8,846 nt of DNA from Desulfobulbaceae bacterium UBA2276 (lineage in GTDB: Bacteria; Desulfobacterota; Desulfobulbia; Desulfobulbales; Desulfocapsaceae). Positions within the stretch are counted from its first letter, which is position 1. Every line of letters begins with the position of its first letter. This document shows positions 1 through 5,976 of the stretch, piece after piece. Location: contig DDWW01000026.1 in the NCBI GenBank assembly GCA_002347085.1, forward strand, positions 1 through 8,846, given 5' to 3'. A program made the position numbers and the translations under genes. A model generated the notes under the pieces. It did not search any database. It was not told the origin of the DNA and saw nothing but the letters and a program-made list of their open reading frames with translations.

Positions 1-299
1 CCCGTAGTCACAAGGGAGATGCCGCTGGTAGCGGCATACTCTTTGATATCAGTTAAGATAATAAGAAAACGGCTGTCCCATGCCTGCAATTCTTCAGTAT
101 TAAAGCAGATTGAGTTGCTTGCGTTGCTTGTCTGAGTGAAAAGAGATTTGATTTCCGTAAAGGAGGGAAAGGTACTGTTGAGTGTCCATTGTCCCTTGAA
201 ATGGAGGCAAAGGTCAGCTCCTTGGCTTTCTGTCTCAACCGAGCCTTTTTCTTGCATATTGCTGGAACTGCCTGATGTTTGTTCTGGTTGAATGAACAT
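1..299 (-). CDS. N-terminal part of a STAS-domain protein, probable MlaE-type ABC permease (partial)
   Basis: Reading leftward from the ATG at 299-297, the frame stays open to the window edge (99 codons). After a polar stretch of about 28 residues, residues 29-97 look like a STAS fold: a beta segment LCLHFKGQWTL, then an ICFNTEELQAWDSRFLIIL segment where STAS proteins carry their conserved loop before an amphipathic helix. The WDS-type loop recalls the STAS domain fused to the N terminus of MlaE-family permeases, which move phospholipid between the membranes of Gram-negative cells; this link is from memory of the family. No membrane segment is visible because the gene is cut. The start is uncertain: no good Shine-Dalgarno precedes 299, and the open frame extends about 22 codons further upstream to a TAG. 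A plain anti-sigma-antagonist-like STAS protein is the alternative. Confidence 0.55.
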   Translation of the reverse strand, partial: MFIQPEQTSGSSSNMQEKGSVETESQGADLCLHFKGQWTLNSTFPSFTEIKSLFTQTSNASNSICFNTEELQAWDSRFLIILTDIKEYAATSGISLVTT

Positions 300-373
300 G
301 GGTAGTGTTTTTATCCATGACGAAAAATCACTTTTTAGTATAAATGGTTCTGGAGAAAGTGCCTATTGTTTTT

Positions 374-426
374 AGGAGCTGTTATAAAATAAGCAATGCT
401 GGTTTACTTATTTGATAACAGCGTCT
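374..426. repeat. Imperfect palindrome with 16-bp arms
   Basis: The arms GCTGTTATAAAATAAG (378-393) and CTTATTTGATAACAGC (407-422) are reverse complements except for one A/G mismatch (386 against 414), with a 13-base spacer. No T run follows on either strand, so it does not look like an ordinary intrinsic terminator. It lies about 80 bases upstream of the leftward STAS gene and about 250 bases upstream of rplU, so it could be an operator, an RNA hairpin in the leftward leader, or a small mobile or repetitive element. Confidence 0.7.
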
Positions 427-459
427 GGCAAAGTGAACATACAAGGGAAACCGTTACGG

Positions 460-489
460 AATAACTCCTGCATTTCTGGTTATTTTTTT
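460..489 (+). terminator. Weak hairpin followed by a T run in the rplU upstream region
   Basis: AATAAC (460-465) pairs with GTTATT (479-484), and a run of T continues to 489. The stem is only six A/T-rich pairs plus a possible wobble, so intrinsic terminator activity is doubtful. No rightward gene lies upstream of it in the window. If functional it would act on a leader transcript heading towards rplU. Confidence 0.25.
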
Positions 490-584
490 ACCATGGGTGT
501 GCATAGTGTTTTCTTGTTTTCTGATAGCAAGAGAGGGGGGTTGAAATAAGAACAGAAAAAGAGGTAAAAGGTTGGGATTAAAGG

Positions 585-630
585 TTGACATTTGTTGAAA
601 AAAAGTGTCTTTTGTATTATTTTTTATAGT
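585..630 (+). promoter_or_regulatory. Promoter-like segment upstream of rplU
   Basis: In this A/T-rich stretch TTGTTG (592-597) and TATTAT (615-620) are separated by 17 bases, a plausible sigma-70 pair that would start transcription near 627, about 49 bases before the rplU ATG. A perfect TTGACA lies at 585-590 but is 24 bases from TATTAT, too far to pair with it. A second -10-like TATAGT is at 625-630. The exact promoter is uncertain. Confidence 0.4.
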
Positions 631-675
631 TGTTAATAGTGATATGTTCAGGTTTTTTCCAGAGAGGAATTGATA

Positions 676-987
676 ATGTATGCAATAATACGAACCGGTG
701 GAAAGCAGTATCAGGTAGCTTGCGGAGATCAACTGCGGGTAGAAAAGATAAATGGCAATGTTGGGGATATCATAGAGTTAGAAGATGTCTTGATGGTAGT
801 TGATGGTGACAATGCCCAGATTGGTCGTCCGGTTCTTTCGAATGCCAAAGTGGTAGCCAAGATCGCCGAGCAAGGAAAGGCCAGAAAGGTTCTTGTCTTC
901 AAGAAAAGGAGACGTCAGGGCTATCAGGTCAAAAATGGTCATCGTCAGCTTTTTACTGCCTTGCAGATTCAGGAAATCAACGCTTAA
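676..987 (+). CDS. rplU: 50S ribosomal protein L21
   Basis: The 103-residue product begins MYAIIRTGGKQYQV and contains the basic KKRRRQGY segment with a nearby GHRQ, all typical of bacterial L21, which binds 23S rRNA in the large subunit. Length matches the family (about 100-105). The ATG at 676 is chosen over an in-frame TTG at 670 because AGAGGA at 663-668 sits seven bases upstream and family members start with MYA. It is followed after 79 bases by rpmA, the near-universal partner. Transcription probably starts in the A/T-rich segment before 630 and ends after rpmA. Confidence 0.97.
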   Translation: MYAIIRTGGKQYQVACGDQLRVEKINGNVGDIIELEDVLMVVDGDNAQIGRPVLSNAKVVAKIAEQGKARKVLVFKKRRRQGYQVKNGHRQLFTALQIQEINA

Positions 988-1066
988 AGGCTTCGAGATA
1001 TTTTATATAAAACGAACAGCAGATCAACGGATTAGATAAAAGAATCCGGGTGAAAGGGAGTAGGTC

Positions 1067-1327
1067 ATGGCGCATAAAAAGGCAGGCGGCAGTTCCAGAA
1101 ACGGTCGCGATAGTGCAGGGCAGAGGCGGGGAGTAAAAAGATTCGGTGGGCAGAGTGTCATCGCCGGAAACATCCTGGTGCGGCAGGTGGGCACGAAGAT
1201 TCATCCTGGCACCAACGTTGGTTGCGGCCGTGATTATACCCTGTTTGCCAAGGTTGATGGGGTAGTGACCTTTGAAGAGTTTGGTCGGAATAAAAAACGG
1301 GTCAGCGTCTATCCGGTAGCCGCCTAA
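1067..1327 (+). CDS. rpmA: 50S ribosomal protein L27
   Basis: The 86-residue product starts MAHKKAGGSSRNGRDS and carries GVKRFGGQ and the HPGTNVGCGRDYTLFA segment, diagnostic of L27. In the family the flexible basic N-terminal tail reaches the peptidyl-transferase centre. The protein begins directly at the mature-type tail, with no cleavable N-terminal extension of the kind found in Firmicutes L27. The Shine-Dalgarno AAGGGAG ends six bases before the ATG. It follows rplU by 79 bases with no terminator between them, and a strong terminator lies downstream, so rplU-rpmA form one transcription unit. Confidence 0.98.
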   Translation: MAHKKAGGSSRNGRDSAGQRRGVKRFGGQSVIAGNILVRQVGTKIHPGTNVGCGRDYTLFAKVDGVVTFEEFGRNKKRVSVYPVAA

Positions 1328-1385
1328 GTATTGTTTTTTATCTTCCTGGAGCCATGGCAAGAGTTGTGGTTCCAGAGCAGATTTG

Positions 1386-1427
1386 AGCTCGACTTCAATA
1401 AGCTTTATTGATAGTCGAGCTTTTTTG
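1386..1427 (+). terminator. Strong intrinsic terminator after rpmA
   Basis: AGCTCGACT (1386-1394) pairs with AGTCGAGC (1413-1420) plus the first T after it, and the inner arms TCAATAA (1395-1401) and TTATTGA (1405-1411) extend the stem. There is one bulged T at 1412 and a three-base loop. Six Ts (1421-1426) follow. It lies 58 bases past the rpmA stop and separates rplU-rpmA from obg, which must then depend on its own promoter or on readthrough. Confidence 0.88.
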
Positions 1428-1495
1428 TTTCATGTTGAAGGATATTCGGGTTAATCACTGTTGTTTTTGTTGTCTTGAATGGGGAAAGGGAAAAA

Positions 1496-2539
1496 ATGGC
1501 CTTTGTGGATGAAGCAAACTTTTTTGTAAAGGCTGGTGATGGCGGCAATGGCTGTGTCAGTTTCCGTCGTGAAATGTATGTTCCCAAGGGTGGCCCTAGC
1601 GGTGGTGATGGCGGCAAGGGTGGCAGTGTTATCCTTGAGGCCTCGAACAGGCTGCAATCTCTGATCGATTTTCGTTATCGCTCACATTTCAAGGCCGAGC
1701 GGGGCGGCAATGGTCAGAGTAAAGACATGCATGGCCGCAATGGCATCGATTGCTTTATGAAGGTGCCTGTTGGTTCGGTGATCAAAGATAGCGAAACAAA
1801 AGAAATACTGGCTGAGCTGGTTGCCGATGGCGAGACTTACGTTGCGGCCAGAGGCGGCGGGGGCGGGCTTGGCAATGCTCATTTTTCAAGCGGCTCCAAT
1901 CGAACTCCCCGTTTTGCCACCAAGGGGAAAGAAGGCGAAGAGCGTTGGCTGCGAATCGAATTAAAATTGATTGCTGATGTCGGCCTGGTGGGTTTGCCTA
2001 ACGCCGGTAAATCAACCCTTCTTTCCCAACTTTCGGCAGCCAATCCCAAGGTGGCCAGTTACCCCTTTACTACCCTGGAACCGCAATTGGGAGTCCTTCA
2101 ATTCCGCTTTAGCGAACCATGTATTATCGCGGACATACCAGGACTCATTGAGGGGGCGCATGAAGGTGCGGGTTTAGGTCATACCTTCCTGCGTCACATC
2201 GAACGTACACGTATCCTCCTGCATGTGATTGATGTCGCGGCAGATGACGTCCTGAATGACTTTCAGATTATCGAAAATGAACTGCAATCCTATCGGGAAG
2301 ATCTCCTTGACAGAACCCAGATTCTTGTCTTGAATAAAACAGATCTTGTTGATCCTGAACAAATCAAAGAGACGGTAGCCGCCTTTGCCGAACTTGGCTT
2401 CCCTGTGGCCCTTATCTCCGGCCTTACCGGAGAGGGAATTCCCCAACTCAAAGATCTCCTTGAAGATAAACTTGAGGAATTACGGCGTCTTGATAGTCAG
2501 GCCCTGCAAGATGCCTCGCTCGTTGGAGATGCTGAATAA
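1496..2539 (+). CDS. obg: GTPase Obg (CgtA)
   Basis: This 347-residue protein has the glycine-rich Obg fold (about residues 1-160, starting MAFVDEANFFVKAGDGG, with GGPSGGDGGKGG repeats) followed by a G domain. Visible G motifs are G1 GLPNAGKS (166-173), switch I TT (192-193), G3 DIPG (213-216), G4 NKTD (280-283) and a G5 SGLTG (308-312). Obg GTPases act in 50S subunit maturation and in stringent and growth control. The protein ends soon after the G domain, without the extra C-terminal OCT domain of some Gram-positive homologues. The ATG at 1496 is preferred to an in-frame TTG at 1475 because a purine-rich AAAGGGA ends close upstream and homologues begin at MxFVDEA. The rplU-rpmA-obg order is widely conserved; proB follows after 66 bases. 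Confidence 0.96.
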   Translation: MAFVDEANFFVKAGDGGNGCVSFRREMYVPKGGPSGGDGGKGGSVILEASNRLQSLIDFRYRSHFKAERGGNGQSKDMHGRNGIDCFMKVPVGSVIKDSETKEILAELVADGETYVAARGGGGGLGNAHFSSGSNRTPRFATKGKEGEERWLRIELKLIADVGLVGLPNAGKSTLLSQLSAANPKVASYPFTTLEPQLGVLQFRFSEPCIIADIPGLIEGAHEGAGLGHTFLRHIERTRILLHVIDVAADDVLNDFQIIENELQSYREDLLDRTQILVLNKTDLVDPEQIKETVAAFAELGFPVALISGLTGEGIPQLKDLLEDKLEELRRLDSQALQDASLVGDAE

Positions 2540-2573
2540 TCTCCATACCTCGCATGAACGGTAATCTGGTTAT

Positions 2574-2603
2574 TTTTATTTGATTTTATTGGGTTTTATT
2601 TGA
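2574..2603 (+). repeat. Three tandem 10-base units directly before proB
   Basis: TTTTATTTGA (2574-2583), TTTTATTGGG (2584-2593) and TTTTATTTGA (2594-2603) lie end to end. The first and third are identical, and the array stops two bases before the proB ATG. It occupies the place where a Shine-Dalgarno would normally be. Confidence 0.8.
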
Positions 2604-2605
2604 CT

Positions 2606-3763
2606 ATGACCACTCAAATAAGCAGAGAGGATGGCCTCTACTATCGGCAGACTCTCTTTGATAAGGCCAAGCGTATTGTCGTCAAAGTGGGCAGTGCGGT
2701 TCTCACCACTGAGTTCGGCATCAATCAAAAAGTCGTTGAAAATATCGCCAGGGACTTGTCTTTTCTCAAGGATAGCGGACGGGAGGTTATTCTCGTTACC
2801 TCCGGGGCCGTGGCTGCCGGGAGAAAAAAAATTATCCTCAGCGATACCATCAAGGTTGGCCTTAAGGAAAAACAGGCCTTGGCCGCCATCGGTCAGTCCT
2901 GCCTGATGCAGACCTACGATGAGGCCTTTCAACATCACGGTAAAATCATAAGTCAACTTCTGCTCACCCACGCCGATCTCTCTACCCGGGATCGCTATCT
3001 TAACGTCCGGAATACCATCCTCACCCTGTTCCGTTTTGGGGCCATTCCCATTATCAATGAAAATGATCCGGTCTCCGGCGAAGAGCTTCGATTTGGCGAT
3101 AACGATACCCTTGGCGCCTTGATCACTAATCTCATTGAGGCCGATATGTTTATCTGTCTCACTGATGTCGATTGTCTCTATACCGGCAATCCCTTGTCTG
3201 ATCCTACGGCCCGTCCTGTTTATACCGTTGCCCAGGTCACTCCTGAAATTGAGGCCATGGCTGGTAATACGAAAAGTAGTCTTGGCACCGGCGGTATGCA
3301 ATCCAAGATTCGGGCCGCCAAGATGGTGGCCGCCGGCGGGGGGAGTTCCTTTATTGGTCCTGGTCGTAATGGTGCTATTTTACAAAAATTATTCAGCGGG
3401 GAGATGATTGGCACCTTTTTTCTACCCGCCGAGGATAAAATCCAGCGCCGTAAACACTGGATCGCCTATGTCCTCCGGCCTAAAGGATTTCTGGTCCTCG
3501 ACGATGGGGCCGTAGCTGCCCTGCGCCAACATGGAAAGAGTCTGCTCTCTTCGGGGATTATTGAGGTCAGGGGTGAGTTTGGGGTAGGGGAGACGGTCCA
3601 TTGTCTTGACCGCCAGGAGCAGGCAATCGCTGCCGGTTTGGTAAGTTACAGTTCGGCCAATCTTGAGAGTATCAAGGGGCATCATTCCGATGATATTGAG
3701 GCCGTGCTGGGTTTTAAGGATTGCGATGAGGTCATCCATCGCGATAATCTGGTTCTACTGTAG
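2606..3763 (+). CDS. proB: Glutamate 5-kinase with PUA domain
   Basis: The 385-residue product phosphorylates L-glutamate with ATP, the committing and usually proline-inhibited first step of proline synthesis. The amino-acid-kinase domain shows KVGS (27-30), VTSGAVAAG (63-71), NENDP (151-155), GDNDTLGA (164-171) and a TGGM...K segment. A C-terminal PUA domain occupies roughly 286-385, starting after RRKHW, as in E. coli ProB (367 residues). The ATG at 2606 gives a slightly long N-terminal tail. No convincing Shine-Dalgarno is present; instead the start follows three A/T-rich 10-base repeats. An in-frame TTG at 2600 is a less likely start. proA begins 14 bases downstream, so the two are surely co-transcribed. 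Confidence 0.96.
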   Translation: MTTQISREDGLYYRQTLFDKAKRIVVKVGSAVLTTEFGINQKVVENIARDLSFLKDSGREVILVTSGAVAAGRKKIILSDTIKVGLKEKQALAAIGQSCLMQTYDEAFQHHGKIISQLLLTHADLSTRDRYLNVRNTILTLFRFGAIPIINENDPVSGEELRFGDNDTLGALITNLIEADMFICLTDVDCLYTGNPLSDPTARPVYTVAQVTPEIEAMAGNTKSSLGTGGMQSKIRAAKMVAAGGGSSFIGPGRNGAILQKLFSGEMIGTFFLPAEDKIQRRKHWIAYVLRPKGFLVLDDGAVAALRQHGKSLLSSGIIEVRGEFGVGETVHCLDRQEQAIAAGLVSYSSANLESIKGHHSDDIEAVLGFKDCDEVIHRDNLVLL

Positions 3764-3777
3764 GGGAATGTGTAAAA

Positions 3778-5046
3778 ATGTCACAGAATCAAGATATTGA
3801 TAAAGCTATTCGTTTGATGGCCCAAAAGGCAAAAAAGGCGGCCCGCACCTTGATCTCCTTATCTACTGAGACCAAGAATAGTCTGCTTCGGCAGATGGCT
3901 GCGGCCTTGGAGGAGAATCAGCCGTTTATCCAGCAGGAAAACCAGAAAGATCTGGTGGCGGGTCAAAAAAAGGGGTTGTCGGCCGCCATGCTCGATCGGT
4001 TGGAGCTCTCCGATAAAGTTATGGCCGGAATGATTGGTGGCCTGCTGGAAGTTGCCACCCTGCCTGATCCGGTAGGCGAGGTCCTGGGTCTTACCAAAAG
4101 ACCCAATGGCCTGATGGTAGGGAGGATGCGGGTGCCTTTGGGGGTAATTGGGATGATCTATGAGTCTCGTCCCAATGTGACTGTGGATGCGGCGGCCCTG
4201 TGCCTGAAGGCGGGTAATGCCATAATCTTGCGGGGCGGCTCCGAGGCCATTCATTCTAATCTGGCCCTGGCTGAGGTCTTGCAGGGAGTGCTGGTCGCGC
4301 GGGGCCTTGATCCCGCAGCCATCCAGGTGGTGCCGATAACGGATCGGGCGGCAGTCACGGTGCTTCTGGCCCAGGAAGAGTTTATCGACCTGATTATTCC
4401 CCGGGGTGGTGAAGGGTTGATTCGCTCGGTCTGTGAGTTGTCACGCATTCCTGTATTAAAACACTACAAAGGGGTATGTCATATCTTTGTTGATAAGAGT
4501 GGTGATCTCGAGCAGGCCACGCCGATAATTATGAACTCCAAGACCCAGCGTCCCGGCGTCTGTAATGCCCTTGAGGGGTTGCTGATTCATCGCGAGATTG
4601 CCGCCGGCTATCTTCCGATTATTGCCAAAGAACTTGGCCAGGCCGGGGTGGAACTTCGGGGATGCCTTGAAAGTGTGGCCCTGGTTCCTTCGATCACACC
4701 CGCCCAGGCAAGTGACTGGGGGACTGAATTTCTCGACCTGATTCTTTGTGTCAAGGTTGTGGGCTCACTGGATGAGGCCATGACCTATATGGCCGAGTAT
4801 GGTTCGCAACACACCGAGGTGATTATTACCGAGGATTACAGTCATGCCCAGCGTTTCTTGGCCGAGGTCGATGCCTCAACGGTGATGGTCAATGCCTCGA
4901 CCAGATTCAATGATGGGGGGCAGCTTGGCTTAGGGGCCGAGATCGGGATCAGTACCACGAAATTGCACGCCTATGGCCCCATGGGACTCGAAGAGCTGAC
5001 TGCCAAGAAATTTATCGTCTATGGAGCGGGGCAGGTACGGAGTTGA
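3778..5046 (+). CDS. proA: Gamma-glutamyl phosphate reductase (glutamate-5-semialdehyde dehydrogenase)
   Basis: The 422-residue enzyme reduces gamma-glutamyl phosphate with NADPH to glutamate semialdehyde, which cyclises towards proline. Family marks are the YESRPNVT segment, LRGGSEA (151-157), the catalytic cysteine C262 within the KTQRPGVCNALE segment, and the C-terminal GAEIGIST...HAYGPMGLEELT block. Length agrees with the family (E. coli 417). AGGGGA at 3762-3767 serves as ribosome binding site, ten bases before the ATG and overlapping the proB stop. ProA and ProB are thought to act together because the phosphate intermediate is labile, which fits the tight linkage here. Its stop overlaps the nadD start. 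Confidence 0.97.
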   Translation: MSQNQDIDKAIRLMAQKAKKAARTLISLSTETKNSLLRQMAAALEENQPFIQQENQKDLVAGQKKGLSAAMLDRLELSDKVMAGMIGGLLEVATLPDPVGEVLGLTKRPNGLMVGRMRVPLGVIGMIYESRPNVTVDAAALCLKAGNAIILRGGSEAIHSNLALAEVLQGVLVARGLDPAAIQVVPITDRAAVTVLLAQEEFIDLIIPRGGEGLIRSVCELSRIPVLKHYKGVCHIFVDKSGDLEQATPIIMNSKTQRPGVCNALEGLLIHREIAAGYLPIIAKELGQAGVELRGCLESVALVPSITPAQASDWGTEFLDLILCVKVVGSLDEAMTYMAEYGSQHTEVIITEDYSHAQRFLAEVDASTVMVNASTRFNDGGQLGLGAEIGISTTKLHAYGPMGLEELTAKKFIVYGAGQVRS

Positions 5047-5708
5047 GCCTGCGTGTAGGGCTTTTGGGCGGCACCTTCGATCCTGTGCACAATGCCCATC
5101 TCCAGATTGCTGAAGCCGCCAAGAGCCTTTGCGATTTGGATGAGGTTCTTTTCATCCCGGCTGCGGTGCCACCTCATAAAAATTCGCACGATATTACTCT
5201 GTTCAGCCACCGGGCCAATATGATCCGATTGGCCATAGAAGGTCGTCCTTATTTGAATCTCTCGCTTATTGAATCCCACCTGCCTGCGCCATCGTACACC
5301 ATTGATACCCTGAGATATTTTCACGCCACCTTGAGCCGGGACACAGAGTTGTTCTTTATTATCGGCACGGATGCGTTTTTGGATGTCACTACCTGGAAGT
5401 CATACCGTCAGGTCCTTTCAGCGGTCAATTTTGTCATATTGGGCCGAGCGGGATGCAGTGGTCAGGATGCGGAAAGAATCATCAAAGGGCTGGGCTATGA
5501 ATGGGGAGATTCTTCGCGTGAGTTGCTCCATTGCTGGTATCATCCCTCCTACCGGAAAAAGATTTTTTTCCCCTGTTCTCCGTTAATATCGATTTCTGAT
5601 ATTTCATCCTCTCAAATTCGCCAGGATATCAAGGCCAATCGCTCTGTAGCCGGGGCAATGCCGGCTGCTGTCCTTGAGTATATCCAGACGCACTGCCTGT
5701 ATGTCTGA
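5043..5708 (+). CDS. nadD: Nicotinate-nucleotide adenylyltransferase
   Basis: The 221-residue protein joins nicotinate mononucleotide and ATP to form deamido-NAD, a step of NAD synthesis. It opens with LLGGTFDPVHNAHL (7-20), the nucleotidyltransferase GxFDPxHxxH signature, and has the second ATP-binding motif ISSSQIR (187-193) near the C terminus; length is close to E. coli NadD (213). The start is TTG at 5043, inside the proA stop (TTGA overlap), with a GGGGCAGG ribosome site inside proA. Every family member needs the GGTFDP strand at the very N terminus, so later starts are excluded. nadD is often followed by rsfS; here it is not, and a probable terminator follows. Confidence 0.95.
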   Translation: MSLRVGLLGGTFDPVHNAHLQIAEAAKSLCDLDEVLFIPAAVPPHKNSHDITLFSHRANMIRLAIEGRPYLNLSLIESHLPAPSYTIDTLRYFHATLSRDTELFFIIGTDAFLDVTTWKSYRQVLSAVNFVILGRAGCSGQDAERIIKGLGYEWGDSSRELLHCWYHPSYRKKIFFPCSPLISISDISSSQIRQDIKANRSVAGAMPAAVLEYIQTHCLYV

Positions 5709-5709
5709 A

Positions 5710-5750
5710 GGCAGGCGCCGACTGCCATAATTAGCCGGGCAATTATTTTT
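5710..5750 (+). terminator. Probable intrinsic terminator after nadD
   Basis: Two small hairpins sit directly after the nadD stop: GGCAG (5710-5714) with CTGCC (5722-5726), then ATAATT (5727-5732) with AATTAT (5741-5746), ending in a T run to 5750. Individually they are modest, but the position and T tract fit termination of the obg-nadD block. Confidence 0.5.
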
Positions 5751-5770
5751 CTTGATCCCGTATCGCACCC

Positions 5771-5801
5771 TTGACAGTTTCCCTTTTTTTCATGTTATAA
5801 T
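5771..5801 (+). promoter_or_regulatory. Sigma-70 promoter with perfect -35 and extended -10
   Basis: TTGACA (5771-5776) and TATAAT (5796-5801) match consensus exactly, and TG at 5793-5794 makes an extended -10 (TGTTATAAT). The spacer is 19 bases, longer than the ideal 17. Transcription would start near 5808, giving a leader of about 170 bases before the CheB-like gene. Confidence 0.75.
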
Positions 5802-5809
5802 GAAACTGT
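5774..5809. promoter_or_regulatory. Inverted repeat bracketing the promoter, possible operator
   Basis: ACAGTTTC (5774-5781) and GAAACTGT (5802-5809) are perfect reverse complements, 20 bases apart, overlapping the -35 end and the expected start of transcription. An inner pair TTTCAT (5788-5793) and ATGAAA (5800-5805) lies within. The placement suits a repressor site, but no regulator is identified. Confidence 0.4.
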
Positions 5810-5850
5810 TTTTATATGGTGTTATTGAGGAGCCTTTAAGAAATAATTTG

Positions 5851-5916
5851 TCTCTTTATAACTATTTTGTTACAGCTCCTTATGCCGCTTTGGTTAATGA
5901 GCTGGCCGTGTTATTT
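5851..5916. repeat. 66-bp direct repeat, copy A, in the leader of the CheB-like gene
   Basis: This segment aligns without gaps to 7222-7287, 48 of 66 bases identical by hand count; the first 34 bases are the best conserved (CTCTTTA, TTTTGTTA, CTCCTTATG). Copy A ends 61 bases before the CheB-like start. Mismatches fall about equally on all three codon positions, so it is not a duplicated coding piece. The function is unknown. Confidence 0.7.
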
Positions 5917-5976
5917 CGGCTTGTTTGCCACACTATTACTGATCTCTCCAAAATTATTGTGTGAGGAAAAGGATTC

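Noticed and set aside
454..732. 92-codon minus-strand frame upstream of and overlapping rplU
   Set aside because: It runs through the probable rplU promoter and start, is low in complexity and has no ribosome site.
2524..2545. Hairpin TGGAGAT/ATCTCCA at the obg stop codon as a terminator
   Set aside because: It has seven pairs with an eight-base loop but no T run follows, and proB lies close downstream; probably not a terminator.
2576..3301. 241-codon open frame on the minus strand
   Set aside because: It lies opposite the clearly conserved proB gene and has no recognisable family; it is a shadow of proB codon use.
5752..5964. 70-codon open frame between nadD and the CheB-like gene
   Set aside because: It overlaps the strong promoter and repeat copy A. 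Its only internal ATG lies in the -10 box, and the repeat comparison shows no codon-position bias, so coding is unlikely.
5808..5976. c-di-GMP riboswitch in the leader of the CheB-like gene
   Set aside because: The conserved blocks of GEMM-type riboswitches as I remember them are not visible, and copy B lacks the pairing CAGCTC/GAGCTG possible in copy A.
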